Shown here in pieces: positions 12,166 to 24,332 of a stretch of 64,000 nt of DNA. The translations under genes and the position numbers were made by a program. Source of the DNA: Epiperipatus broadwayi (Eukaryota; Onychophora; Udeonychophora; Euonychophora; Peripatidae); assembly GCA_028023455.1 (NCBI GenBank), contig JAQFVV010006199.1, forward strand, positions 436,001-500,000, in the 5' to 3' direction. The notes below the pieces were generated by a model, which was not told where the DNA came from, searched no databases, and saw only the letters and a list, made by a program, of their open reading frames with translations. The first letter of the stretch is position 1; each line of letters starts with the position of its first letter.

Positions 12166-12419
12166 GGATGCATCGGTCCATCAATTTACTTTGATTCTTA
12201 GCCTAGCAGTTGTTCTGGAATAAGTGCTTTCTAATTAAGTTGATTTTAATGGATAACTCCTCACATTCAAGGTTTCCATCTAAACATTCATTTGATCCTC
12301 CTTTTGGATGCATCTGTCTGTAAGTTTACTTTGACTTTTAGCCTGGGGCAATTGGCCTAGATTAAGTGCTTTCTAATTAAGTTGAATCAAATGAATAACT
12401 CTGCACCTTCAATATTTCC

Positions 12420-12420
<1 letters not shown>
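12166..12420. repeat. Two-copy tandem repeat, unit about 135-140 bp
   Basis: Unit 1 starts TTTGGATGCATCGGTCC (about 12164) and unit 2 TTTGGATGCATCTGTCTG (about 12303). Both contain the perfect stretch AAGTGCTTTCTAATTAAGTT, and both end in a TTTCCATC/TTTCCATA block. The second unit runs directly into the (AT)n tract at 12420. Confidence 0.75.

Positions 12421-12460
<40 letters not shown>
12420..12460. repeat. (AT)n microsatellite
   Basis: Alternating TA run broken once by TG; it forms the left boundary of the TGTAATGGACC repeat copy. Confidence 0.9.
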
Positions 12461-12463
<3 letters not shown>

Positions 12464-12770
12464 TAATGGACCAGACTTCACACTACCAGAAGAGAGGCAA
12501 TGCATCTCACTACAGACAGACCTAGGGTCTTCATGTATGATGCAGAGAATGACTCGATGAAGTACCTAACCAATGATTGTGGCTGTCTCAATGGGCTATC
12601 TCTAATTTACAATTATATTTGGACACCATTTAGGCTGGTTCATCCAAATATCACCCCTCTTTTGGGTCCCATTACATCTTGGAATTCAAACCCAAGAAGA
12701 AATTTGTTTTTTGACTTTCTTCAGTGATGAATCTTACTTTGAATAACAATTATCTAATCTTTATATAGGT
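12461..12770 (+). repeat. Dispersed repeat, copy 2 (begins TGTAATGGACC)
   Basis: Homologous to 11253-11545 (see block order there). It contains a 75-codon ORF (12500-12727) with no recognisable domain; since the other copy does not preserve that frame, the ORF is probably accidental. A sequence ending CCTTACA followed by ATATATATA at about 14926-14941 could be the opposite end of a larger (about 2.47 kb) element starting here, but the evidence is only the short complementary ends. Confidence 0.55.
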
Positions 12771-14265
12771 TCCTAATGGCTTCTATTCAACTACCCCCAC
12801 TATTGGATCATCATATAAATATTGTAAGTCTGTATGAGTATATACATATATATGTAACCAAATAAGTTGATGCTTGGTGTATGAATGATTTTTAATAAAC
12901 TAGAGACCAATTGAAATTTTTTTAACCCAAAATAATAGCTTTTATTAACAAGTGAAATTCAAAATCTTTTAAAAATAATAATAATAAAAAAATACAATTC
13001 TGCGTATTAAGCATGCAAATCTACTATATCTTATTTAAATGTACTTAATGTTCCAACCCTTACCATAGTAAAGTTGCATAACTCAACATTCAATATTTAC
13101 AAAGCAAATTAAATGAGATAAAGCAAATAAAAAGATCATTATTAAATAAAGCATGCCAAATAATTTATTAAATTACATGAGTTTATACATGTAATGTAAT
13201 AGCCTTGTTATCCAGTTTCAGTTGTAGATGATTGATATTTTGTCCTCTTGGACCCCCTATCTAAGAGATTGATAGTAAAGAAACATTCATAAGGATGTTA
13301 GTCATTCAGACAGAATAAAAACAAATATAATGATTGTTAATGAATAGTAAATAAACAAGCAACTCTGTCTTGTAAAAAGTGTCTGCAATTAATATGGAAT
13401 AGTATATAAACTTTTACCTTCCATATTACATGATAGTAATGGTCCAATGTCAAGTCACTATGAAGGAAACTGATCTAGATTTTATTTACATAAAAAATAG
13501 CTTTAAGCATCATGAACTATTCCTGAACTAAATACATCAAGATTTCCAAGTGCAAAAAAGAACAAAAATAATAGTCTTACAAACATAAAAAAATATAACA
13601 TGAAATAAAAATAAAAGAAAGCTCATGTCTCCTTCAATAATCTTGATTAAAGTTGGCAAGTGTGGTGATAATGTCTCTTATGGATATAGTCTATCACTTC
13701 ATTTCATCATACTATAATGACTTTTTTCTTGAACACTTGAAACCTTTAGCAATGCATTCTGAATGATGTGGTCTCAGGCCTTGCAGCTGCTTTCTTCTGA
13801 ATCCATGTAGACATTACAGATGGGACATTTGATGATTCACTGGGAATCAAGTATATCAGCAAATTAAATAATCATGCTTCACTGGCTAGATAAATAGCAC
13901 TTTGATCCTATGGTGATTGGTTTAGCAGCAATGCATCATTTAATAATTTATATATAGAAAAAAAATAATTTCCTTCAGCTGGTTATTGAGATTTAGTGAA
14001 TAAAGCAAAGAATACTTTTATCTCATAACATATATATACATCAATGATGTGTTATTTCTTCTTCTTTTTTCAAATAATGATGCAGTCTGTTATTTTTGAC
14101 TATCAATTCAAAATAAATTAATTTAATTCCTTCATAAATTACTAGAAATAAGTAATCCTTTTTATTTCGGAATCTAATTACAAGATCATTTTAAGTTTTG
14201 CAAAGCGAAATTATATGATTCAAATTAAAACTCCAGATAAATCATCCATTCTTTTGTTCTATCTT
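12771..14265. other. Non-coding sequence, possibly inside a larger element
   Basis: Fewer extreme A/T runs than the flanks but no ORF with a domain on either strand. It may be internal to an element bounded by TGTAATGG (12461) and CCTTACA (about 14932); otherwise nothing is seen. Confidence 0.4.
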
Positions 14266-14270
14266 GTTAT

Positions 14271-14389
14271 ATTAATAGAGTGTAGTTTTTTTTCATATGA
14301 CAAATATGTTGACCAGGAAGTAAACCTGGGCCAGCTGCTTGGAAGGCAGCTATGCTAACCACTAGTCCACCAATGCTTCATTAATAGAG
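14271..14389 (-). mobile_element. tRNA-Gly-like mini-SINE (or tRNA retropseudogene), copy 1
   Basis: On the minus strand, 14376 down to 14307 reads like tRNA-Gly(UCC): GCATTGGTGGACTAGTGG, then anticodon stem-loop CTGCCTTCCAAGCAG (loop CTTCCAA, anticodon TCC). The T-loop has decayed (GGTTTACTTCC instead of the usual GGTTCGAATCC-like box) and the acceptor stem pairs poorly, so it is not a working tRNA. A short non-tRNA tail CATATG and an A8 run follow. Direct repeats ATTAATAGAG at 14271-14280 and 14380-14389 flank it, as expected for LINE-mediated insertion. A second copy with the same tRNA-CATATG/CACATG-A(n) layout is at 45851-45952. Confidence 0.8.
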
Positions 14390-14615
14390 CACAATTATCA
14401 TAACTTTTAATGAATAATGAAAGAAAGTAAAAAAGAATGGTGTTTGTTTTTATACTACCATTAACTTCCATTATTTAGGTACAAGTTCTTTCATTTCCTT
14501 TTTTTTAATGCAGTGTGTCAATTATTACATATATCTTCTGGTCATACACAAAACTAAAATTACATAGCAAGATTCTATCATAAAATTATGTAATGAAACT
14601 TCATTCATTCTTTTC

Positions 14616-14668
14616 TCTTCTTCTTCTTATTGTTGTTGTTGTTATTGTTATTATTATTATTATTATTA
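14616..14668. repeat. Compound (TTC)n(TTG)n(TTA)n microsatellite
   Basis: Successive short TTC, TTG and TTA runs, the same style of compound trinucleotide array as the much longer one at 46.4-46.8 kb. Confidence 0.85.
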
Positions 14669-15103
14669 AACACTTGGTTATTGATGTATTGACTTGACAT
14701 CAGGTCAATGCTATGCTTACTGAAGTTAAAGTCATAAGTTATGATATTCTATACATTGGTAAAATCTTATTATTGGCCCAAGTTTATATATATATAAAAG
14801 ATTTCACCAAATGGTTTTTTTTTCATTTCTTTATAATTAATAAACTAGTTCATTGTGACATTATTTAATGATTTTAATTTGTTGCTGTGGATATTTGCAG
14901 GCTAATCTAGACAGGATTTTGGGTCATCCTTACAATATATATAATCAAAATTATTCCAAATTCACAACTCAACCAGAATAGACAAACAATAACTTTAAAG
15001 TACAATCAATGATTTCACTGTTATAAGCAGACTTCTCAAGTGTAAAAAAAAACTTGAAAATAACATATTTAAACTAAACATTACCCACAATTCCACTTAT
15101 CTC

Positions 15104-15430
15104 CTATACACCCTTAATATTAAAAAAACTTTTAAAAAAGTTAATTGCTTCAAAATCATAAATTTTTAATAATAAGTCAACCTTAACTTCATCAAAATTA
15201 ATAGTATTGCTGGTACATTTTTCATGGATATATAAAGCAAAACTAAGATATTTATTTCTAATTCTACTTTTATGTATCTTTATTCTTTTATTTAAGCTCA
15301 AACTACTCTGACCTATATATACCTTCTTATAAAAACAAGGGATAATATCCACTAATCCAGGAATAATCTTTCAATCAAAAATTTTCTTTGTATTATTTAA
15401 TAAATTACTTGGTACTTGAGTATTAGTTCT
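15104..15430 (-). pseudogene. Penelope-like element fragment: GIY-YIG endonuclease domain
   Basis: The open part (15104-15352, 82 aa) contains PCFYKKVYIGQSSLSLNKR, then HKSRIRNK and ALYIHEK, then a FEAI glutamate. This order (Cys motif, YIG, conserved Arg, HK.RIRN, IH, late Glu) is that of the C-terminal GIY-YIG nuclease of Penelope-like retroelements, which cuts DNA during insertion. The frame continues upstream through one stop (about 15372) with SNLLNNTKKIF and IIPGLVDI, which fits the linker before the nuclease. The second Cys of the usual Cys pair is lost. No reverse transcriptase part is recognisable nearby, so this is a broken, truncated copy. Confidence 0.65.
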
Positions 15431-15951
15431 GCAACACAGTATTAGATGTGCTTCACCTTTTCACATTCATATCAATCCACTGATAACTTTGTAATCTTAT
15501 GATGTGACCAAAATAATGTGTACCTGAATCTTGTACATGATATTTTTGCTAGATTTACAAAGTTATCGGCAGGTTAATATGAATGTGAAAAAGTACAGCA
15601 GGTCTAATACCATGTTGCGGGACTAAAATAACATCTTTACATACAACTAAAATTATAAAAATAAATAAATATATGTATGATTTTGAGGAAAAAATGAATA
15701 TTTAAAAACAACATTTTAAACCAAAAATTTGTTATCTTAAAAAGCACATTTTCTCGGCCGCAAAAAATATGTAAAATAAAAGATGCCATTACATAGGTCT
15801 AATACTGTGTTGTAGAACTAAAAATAACATTTTCACACACAACTAAAACTATATAAAAAGGTAAACATATGTATGATTTTGAGGAAGAAATGGATATTTA
15901 AAAACAATATTTTAAAACAAAAATTTGTTATCTTAAAAATTACATTTTCTC
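15425..15951. repeat. Inverted repeat followed by a ~195-bp two-copy tandem repeat
   Basis: 15425-15495 is the approximate reverse complement of 15552-15623 (both carry TTCACATTCATAT and GATAACTTTGTAA-type blocks), with a 56-bp spacer. The right arm then enters a direct repeat: 15599-15755 and 15795-15951 share TATGTATGATTTTGAGGAA and AAAAATTTGTTATCTTAAAAA. The motif GTCTAATAC.(A/G)TGTTG occurs three times (once inverted). The block touches the Penelope-like fragment and may belong to the same element, since such elements often insert as partial tandem or inverted copies. Confidence 0.75.
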
Positions 15952-16865
15952 AGTCATTATGCAACTCCCAAAGGTTACTTTACATGTGCACAAAACAATC
16001 ACTAAATTAAAATTTTTTAAAATATTATTTACAAAAACATAAAATATACACATATGCTACTTACCCTGTAATAAATAACAGGAATTGATGATGTTCAAAC
16101 AATCAATTTGACATTTACTTTTAACACAGAAAATGGAGACCTGACCTGAAAATTTTCTCCCCAAAATGCAGTTTTATTGAACATGTGATTGCAAAGTGGG
16201 TCATGATTTTCCACAAAAATGTTAATAAATCTTTTTAAAAAAAAAATTCACACAATAAAGAAATATAAGTTATTAAGACTTTTATTACCGCATTTTTTAT
16301 CCTGGTGGAAAAAATTCATTGATATTGTTGAATATACAAAAAAATGTGTTGTCATTTTTGTGTAATCTATGCCACATAACCCTCACTGTTGTTTATTTCA
16401 CCACTGTGGAATCCCATAGTCTCTTGATGGTTTGTGTGTGAATTCCAGTTTCTGGATTGACAAAATGCAATTATTTATGAAATTATGAAAACAAAATAAA
16501 AATACAAAAAATACTTACACTCACTCACTTAAAATCAAATGAACTGAAGTAATTCACAAATAGAAATAATGCAACAGTTGTTGTCCGAATAAAATCTGGA
16601 CAATAACTGGAAAAAAAATGTCGAAATATTACAAAGAAAAACACATTTTGAAAAAGAGAAACCTGTTTTCACATGTTTTTGATATACATCACAGAGTTTA
16701 TTTGCTTTCAATTTGATATCATCACAAGATTATACATTTATTACATATGTTAAAAGACCTCCTATCTTCTCTATATTGTAGGGTTAATACTCAAGTACCA
16801 TTATTCAAAGTAATACCCCTTTTGATTTCTAACCAAAATAATACTAAAATTATTCCCAATTCAGA
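15952..16865. other. AT-rich sequence, no gene seen
   Basis: No ORF or repeat that I recognise. A short ATATTGTAGGGTT at about 16774 resembles the recurrent (AT)n-TTGTR junction, but without a long AT run. Confidence 0.5.
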
Positions 16866-17060
16866 CAAAAACCAGGATTAGATACCCTGCTATTCTCTCC
16901 TAATATAATATTTCAAAGAAAACACAACAAAATAAATTTGATGATATTAACTTTTACAAAGGAATTTGTTTCTAAATCAACAACCCACCAAGCAATTTTT
17001 TTATTTCCAAACAAATTACTATTTATACATACAAATCTATAAGAAGATAATTTAAATGGC
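16866..17060 (+). pseudogene. Nuclear copy of mitochondrial 12S rRNA (NUMT)
   Basis: The plus strand carries landmark 12S (small-subunit) rRNA blocks in the right order and near the right spacing: AAACCAGGATTAGATACCCT (16868-16887), the universal small-rRNA motif; AAATTTGATGATATT (about 16934-16948), where functional genes have AATTTGGCGGTATT; AAAGGAATTTGTTTCTAAA (about 16957-16976), where they have AGAGGAA.CTGT..TATAAA; and CAACCCACC, where they have GATAATCCACG. The GGCGG core reads GATGA, so it is not a working rRNA. More decayed rRNA sequence may continue to about 17330 but I cannot align it. Homology is recognised from memory of animal 12S genes. Confidence 0.65.
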
Positions 17061-17649
17061 AAAAAAATAAAATATTTTTTCTTTATTCATTACATTATTA
17101 CAAATATTATTATTATTATTAAATAAAATACTTTTGACAAATTATCAGAGTAGACAACACTCAAATAATCTTTATAAAATTGAGCTTTTTAAAACAAAGC
17201 TACCTCATTAGAATTATTGAATCTCTTATTTCTATAACAATAATTTCTTAAAGCAGCTACCTTATGAGATACAGATTGATAGTTATCAGGTTTAATTATA
17301 AACTTTAACTCTTTACTATTAACATAATGACTACATATCAAAAATTATTCTTTATTTTACTAATCACCAATGGATCTAAAATTTTAAATTTACAAAATCT
17401 TTCGACAATATATTATGTATATACATCAGTTCAAGTTTACTTGTAACTTATTATGTTAGGTTAAATTTTTCTAAAACTTCGAGCCCATTTATTTAGGTGA
17501 AATAACTAAGTTGATATAGATTTATTTTAAAGCAAAACATTTGCTATTTTAATTATAATTTTTTTTTAAAATATGAAGATAAATAGTCAATAATAGTTGG
17601 CTGTTTATTTATATAATATTTTAAATTTTGTAATAATATAAATTTCTCT
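17061..17649. other. AT-rich sequence, possibly more decayed mitochondrial DNA
   Basis: Directly follows the 12S-like blocks. Pieces such as GGTTTAATTATAAACTTTAA may be mitochondrial but the match is too weak to call. No ORF of interest. Confidence 0.35.
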
Positions 17650-18660
17650 CATTGTATGATAAATAAAATTTTTAAAATTAAACTTCAAATTAAAATCTAT
17701 TTGCATGTAAACTTTATATATTCTTTCATAAAATACAATAAATAATATTATATAATTATTGTCAAACAAGCCCAGGAATACAATGCAATATAATAAAAGA
17801 AAATTTAAAATCACTATCTTTGTTTAAATATTTGAAAGAAAACACATCGTTTTTTTAAATCTCTTTAGCCATTATAAAAAATAAATAAATATTTATAAAT
17901 TTATTTTATGGAGGTAGTAAATATTAATATAATTTATTTCTCATGAACAGAAAATAAACTGCTTAGTCATTAAAAGAAATAATAAAGATTGAAATGTTAT
18001 TTAAATATCTATTTAGAATAAAAATTATTTAATGTTTTATTTTTCATGAGCAATATATTGTGTACATTGTTTTGTAGTAGACATTTATGATTTAAATTTA
18101 TTTTATGGCTTTCTTTTTTATATGACGATGGAGAGGGGGTTTGCCGGAATAATTAGGACAGAAATATTATGCTTAGTAGAATTTTGAAATTTAAATTTAC
18201 GATTTTAAATCTTATATAAATTTTAAAAACAATTATTTTCTATTTACCGTAAAGAAAAATTAAAATGTTTTTGATGAAAGATTCTGTTCTCCTCAATTTC
18301 ATTTTTACTGAAATTGAATTATTAATAGTGTTGACAAGTATGCATTTATTATCATCTGTTTTCCAATTTTATTAACAAATGCATTGAATGTTTTATTCTT
18401 TTTTAATAAGCAAAATTTTAACATCGTGTTGAAATGATTTATTTTAAAATAAAATTTGAAATACATTTTCTTGCAAATTGTCTCTTTAGTTCTCTATATG
18501 TTTTTAAAATCAAAATAAAGTTCTAATGTAAAAAAATCAAATGTAGAATTTAACAAGGCAAAACTCTTTAGATTTAATAACACATTTAAATTCTATTTAC
18601 CTTTTTTTAAAGTTAGTTTTATACAGAATCAGTTCTATCTATTACAAACATTACTGCCAA
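17650..18660 (+). repeat. ~1-kb dispersed repeat, copy A (inverted relative at 52.75-53.74 kb)
   Basis: The plus strand here matches the minus strand of 52750-53735 in the same order over about 1 kb. Shared blocks include AAATTAAACTTCAAATTAAA, ATCTATTTG.ATGTAAAC, ATTTTTCATGAGCAATAT, TTGAATTATTAATAGT.TTG, TTTTCTTGCAAATTG and GTTCT.TCTATTAC. No domain-bearing ORF is seen on either strand; a 69-codon ORF at 17605-17814 is AT-rich and not shared. Element class unknown. Confidence 0.75.
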
Positions 18661-20560
18661 AGTGTTATTAAAGGATAATAGCTATTTTAAATAAATTCAT
18701 ATTTTTGTAGAACATTATTTTTCATGTAATAAAAATATTAAAATACTTTTCAAAATGCTTTATTATTCTATTATATTACTTTTTGTAATATTTTCCATTC
18801 AACTTAATGAATTTGGACAGAAAGTTTGTTTAGTATTTCGCCATTAAAATTTCAGAAGATAGTTCATAAATTTCAAAAGAAATTTGAGCATTTAAAATAC
18901 AATAGTAGCATATAAAATTACACAAGTAATTGCATCAGACCCCCCCCCCCAAATAATACAAGAAATTTGTCAAATGTCAGCCTCCCTTTATGTGAGATAT
19001 AGAAATGACAAACAAAAAAAAAATTGGGATAGGTGACATTTAATTAAAAAAGGAAATTTATTTAAAAATAAATAAATATGAACATCTGTAATTTAAAATT
19101 TAAATAATTGTTTTTTTTAATGTATCTTTTTTTGATATTTTAAATAAAGCTATTAGTTATAATAATAACAAAAAAAAAACTACATAAGAAATTAAATTAT
19201 ATACAAAGTTATTCATCTTCATTTCTTCTTTTTGAATATTTTGGATTTTATAAACTTATGCAAGAAAAAGATAAAAACGTAAATTTTAACCACATATTTT
19301 TTCTTACTTCAAGAGAATGGATTACTATAATAAAAAGGAATGTCCCAAATTAAAAGAAATGAGAAGAAATACTTCTCACACATTAATTACTGTCTTATAT
19401 TTTACTCTCTAAAACCTGAGTGAATTTACTTTTTTAAATAATATAATGGAGGAGGGGAAGGGGATAGGATTCCCTGCCACCTATGGATAAATATGTATTT
19501 TTAACAGTTCTTTTCATACAATATATATATATTTTGAAATTTCAATGACACAAACATATATACGTAGGATTTATCCCCCCTCCCCACCATTTAATGCGTG
19601 GTATAAAATTATCACTTAAGATGTATTTCTAAGTTTTATTTTTTAAAGCAAATTATTTATAGCCAAAAAATAATAAAGATTGAAAGAATGCAATAATAAA
19701 AAGTTTATTATTAATGCTTTCAAAATATTTTTTTCAAAAACAAAAAATGCTGACAGATTCAAATATCTTAAGCTTTTCCCAACTTTAAAATTGTGACTAG
19801 AAAAAAGAAATTAATTTAAAGAAATGTTTTAAGAAAACTCTATTATAAGTTACATTTATATATGTAACAATATGAATGCTCCTATTTATCACAAATAACA
19901 TAGTCAAAATCAATGAATTAATGCTGTCAATAAACAGTTATCAATAAATATAAAAGTATCAGCATGGAATAAATTATTAGAATAATTATAAATTGTTATA
20001 TTCATAAGCTGCATCACCAGCATTTATCAAACATAATCAGCAGTCATTTTTTGTGATTGGATTTTAAAAAAATTCAATAGTCATGCCCTAAGTTTGGCAA
20101 TGAGAATCTCTTTTAGATCACTTTAAAAAAAATTATAAAAATTATTTACAAATTCAATTTCTATTTTTCCCATGTTAAATAAATCATATTAAGTTTTTTA
20201 TGAAGTTTAATTATTATTTTTTAGCATATATTTAATTACAATTTATTGGTAAATAAATAATTATTAATACTTTTCAGAATATTGTATTTTCTACTGAAGA
20301 TACTCTGTTTCTGTAGAGATTTTTAACAATAGTTTTTTTTTATTTTTTATAAGGGTGGACATTTTACTTGACTAGTAACAATTTATATCTGAGTTTTTGG
20401 TCAACATACATCATTTGGCTCTACTTCCATTTCATTTATCATTTTATAGATATAGAATAGGTCATTTGTTAAATATGACAATTCCCATAATTCCATATCA
20501 TTTCATTGAATTGTCCTCTAACTTATTAACTCCAAATAAAGAAAATCATTTATTAAAAAA
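18661..20560. other. AT-rich sequence with one short dispersed repeat
   Basis: No gene seen. About 19155-19255 matches 39500-39598 in direct orientation (shared AAATTATATACAAAGTTATT and ATTTCTTCTTTTTGAATATTT). It also has a C10 run at 18941 and scattered G/C-homopolymer patches. Confidence 0.6.
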
Positions 20561-20726
20561 ATAATATTTGATGCCGTTAGATGGCGCCAACTGGCTACTC
20601 TCTAAGCACACCAGACTGCTACAAAATCCTAATTTATATTATTGTCACCAATTCCTTTTTTCAATCTGAGTCGGGATAGTCTTAAGGTAAGCTCTTTCTC
20701 TATGTTTACTTAATTAAACTTTCAAA

Positions 20727-22516
20727 ATGAGCAGTATAGGTGATCTGATGGAACAGCAAATCCTCAGGTCTAGACCAATCTCAAAATGGTGCAGTGATTC
20801 TAACGTTAGGCAGGCCTTATCAAGCTCTCAGATAGAACAAGTTAAGAGTGCTTTTAGTAATTTTAATTCAACAAATATTGATCAGGATGATTTCATTAAT
20901 TTTAAAAAACTTATCAAAGGTACGCAAAAGTAAAAACAATTCCAATCTGTTAGTAAACAAAAGATCACTATGATTGCAAATGCTGAACAGAAAGCTGCTA
21001 TCATCGATCTGATTGGAATTTTAAAAAAAATTGGGAAAAAAAAATTCTAGTAAAAATCCAAGCAAAACCTATTCTTCTAATGAAAAAATAAATGATAATA
21101 TTTAAAATCAAAGTCACAATTCTAAAAAGTTTCCATCTCAAACAGAAAACACAAAAAGTTATGGCACAAATAAATTTGGAAATTGAAAAACACAGGCAGC
21201 GCTTTACCGGAACCTGCCAATCTTTACCATAATAACACTTTCTCCAGTCAAAAAACAGAGTTACATTCAATTTTCAAATGCAACAATGAAGATTTAAATA
21301 CAAAAACACTTTCTAAACTCTACCTTGACACCGAAGTAACTATGCAACAATTTCCTGATCAAAACTCAGTCTCTGAAAACAACAGTGATAACAATAAAAT
21401 AATTTGCAGCAGTTTCACAAAGCACAAACAATCGCAAGAAACGAGTGTTGAACAAGTCCTTTACAACTCACATTTCCCCAATGCACAGGTCACCAATAAT
21501 GTAGTGGCTAATCAATTTACATCTTCCCAATACCAAACTCAAACTAAAACAAATAAGTCTAACAATACAAATAATGAAAGTTACGCTACAGTTCTAGGTA
21601 ACTGCAGAGTCATTACACAAAACCTCAGTACAGATTATCAAGCAACTCAATATAACATCCTAGATTTCATTGAGGATGAAATCCCCTCAACCAATTTAGA
21701 AGAAAATAACTGTCAGCTGACAAACTCACAATTTTTGTTAAAAAACTATCAAACGGTAAGTTAAGAATTCAATGCTAGAATTCCCCCAGTACTCTTCAAT
21801 TCCTTTCTGAACTACCACAGCGAGAACACCCTAATACTGCTCCTAATGACAACTGTAACCTTCTCACCTTTCCAACAGATGAATTATTTGAACTGCTGAA
21901 AATTCTAAAACTGGGAGAAGCAATCAGAAGAATCTATCACCATCCCAAAAGGAGATACTTTATAATAGAGTTTCACAATTTAATTCAAAAAGAAATCTTC
22001 AAAAGACAGCAACTTTACCTCAACCAATGTTACCTAATTAAAATTGACATGGACCGGCCTAAAATAGCATATGGATTAGCTCACAACTGCTATAGAAACT
22101 TTGCATAAATGGACCTTCAAAGGTTGCTGTCCAAATACAGTGAAGTAACCCACTTTAAATACCTCACAGAAAGAAGAGCAGACTTGGAATTACCTTCAAA
22201 CAACGCAGCCTTCACATTCAAACTTTACAAGGGCTACTCTCTACTTGACATTCACTAGAAGAAAATAAGTGCCTGATCTTTATTGCCATTCGAGGTATTC
22301 AGCCTCAATGCTTTTCACTATGGTGAATGAACACACCTTGTCCAAACTTGTTCCATGAGAATTTGTGACTTCTGCAATCTTAAGAAAACTAAATACCACA
22401 AATGCAATCTAGCACTTTCAAATCAACCTTCCACTCTGCAATCCCACACCTCTAGTGATGTAGGGCAGAATAAAACTCAAACACATAAACCACATGGGAA
22501 GCCCCACAGCTAAAAA
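20727..22516 (+). pseudogene. LINE ORF1 remnant (RNA-binding protein)
   Basis: Starts MSSIGDLMEQQILRSRPISK. The same frame continues through a stop at 20931 and more stops to an open 193-codon stretch (21183-21764) rich in N, Q, S and T. After a frameshift, about 21848-22255 resembles an RNA-recognition-motif fold: ELFELLKILKLGEAIRRIY, then RRYFIIEFHN, then a helix-like region, with one stop near 22106. About 22340-22510 gives CSMRICDFCNLKKTKYHKC, a Cys/His cluster like the zinc knuckles that follow RRMs in LINE ORF1 proteins. ORF1 proteins coat the LINE RNA. At least two frameshifts and several stops are present. Confidence 0.65.
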
Positions 22517-24274
22517 AACAGAAAATAAATGCTGAAAATAAGACTAGCACAGATGAAGCAATCACCACTTCACAACAACTGCAAACACAATCACCTTTTT
22601 AACTGTCACAAGAAGCTCTAATTGCAACCAGACCAAAAGACACATCCCAACAGCAAAGTATCACAAGCAAGAGAAACTCAATTATAACACCACACACAAT
22701 GCAAACCAGACAAAAAGAACAAGTAGCTACACATAAAAGAATGACACAGGATTCATTGAGCTCCCAGCATGAAGATTTAACCAATTTCACCACTGACTCA
22801 GATACAGAACCAAACTGGCTACATCAAAACACTAACAAATTGCCAAATCAATGAAGGAAAAAGGAGTCTAAAAGAACCAAATGAGCCGAATCACAAGATA
22901 TGCAAGACAGTACCCTCTTGGAAGCAACACCCCCATCTAAAGTCACAATGAAGGCACTCTCAACTCAAATCAAATCATGTCATCTAAAATCCCAGTGCTA
23001 TCTAAATCACCTATGATAGAAAAAGTCATGCAAAGAAATACTCAGCAAGCTTCCAACTGTGATGAACAACTAGTCTTAATGGATGAACTCATGACTGGAG
23101 AATAGTTATATACTTCATCCAAGTTTGGCAGAAAACCCTACTATGTATCTAAAAATAAGTGGCATTAATGTAAGGGGCCTTAATTCCTTTGACCGCATTT
23201 ATGCTGTTAAAAGATGGATTGATAAAATTAATATCCACATAGCATGCCTTTCTGAAACAAAGTTACACACTCAATCAGACTACAGAATAGACCATCTATT
23301 CCAACAATATGGGCTCTTTCAATGTGTGAATTCCAACACTGCATCATCTGGGGTTGCCTTTCTCATTCACAAAAGCCTGCCATACACCAAACTCAGAACA
23401 CTTCACCTAGACAAAGAAGTACTGCCTCCAAATTTAACCTTCGGAAGATATTCACTCAATGTAATCCATTTATACTTAAGGAACACCCCTGGCTCAGTGC
23501 ATGCAGCAATCAACAAAATTAATTCCATTCTGTCATCTAACTCTTCACCAACAATTTGCTTTGGTGACTTCAACACGAGTTATCACATCTTCAACACTAA
23601 GTATTTACACCTCTTCAACAGAGTCTTATTGTGTGGAGAAGACTTTTTTCCTCCTGAGGCTTTTTTTTCTCCTGATGGCTTTTCCTTCTATACACTGCAA
23701 AAAGATCTCTAATAGATCTGCTCTACTACTCCCCTGACATACATTTTGATCTCAATGCCTGATTGCAATATGTGCCTTTCTCAGATCACCTGGCACTGTT
23801 AATATCATTGCAAATTAACCCTAACACATTGATTCAAATAAATTTTTCTCACACCATAAGACTACTAAACAAAGCTGCGGTGCCTAAATGGATTTTTTCC
23901 GAAGTGTATATCTTATTTAATAAAATTAAAATCCTTTTTCTGCTACCTATCCAAGCATGGTCAGTGTTTGTCAGAATAATGAGCTCTCTGATTGACTTCC
24001 ACACACAGAAAACCAAATGACCCAACCAGCTCCTAAAATATCTAGACAACATTACTAATAGGCTAACTGAACTCTCTCACACAGACACTACTGTCCAAGA
24101 CATCATGGCCCTTAAATTGAAATACTAACAGAAACAAAAAATCTTGGCACAATATGTGGCCACCAAAAGATCCAAAATCTTAAATAATTGACATAACTGG
24201 ACATGCAGCTACATCAGATGGGCACTGGGAGCTGAAAAAAGGCCAACACCTTCGATAATTTTCATATATCAACA

Positions 24275-24332
24275 TTGCTATAGTGGTCTGGCGAGCTACA
24301 AAGTTGCTATAGTGGTCTGGCGAGCTACAAAG
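24275..24332 (+). repeat. Perfect 29-bp tandem duplication inside LINE ORF2
   Basis: The unit beginning TTGCTATAGTGGTCTGGCGA occurs twice head-to-tail (24275-24303 and 24304-24332) without mismatch. Twenty-nine bases shift the frame, so this is one of the lesions that broke ORF2; its perfect identity suggests it is younger than most point changes around it. Confidence 0.95.

Noticed and set aside
12500-12727. 75-codon ORF as a gene
   Set aside because: It lies inside a dispersed repeat whose other copy does not keep the frame; no recognisable domain.
14307-14376. Functional tRNA-Gly gene
   Set aside because: The acceptor stem does not pair, the T-loop has lost the TTCGA pattern, and the copy has a poly-A tail and target duplications.
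15425-15951. CRISPR-like array
   Set aside because: Only two long, imperfect repeat units; no regular spacers or cas genes, and the DNA is animal nuclear.
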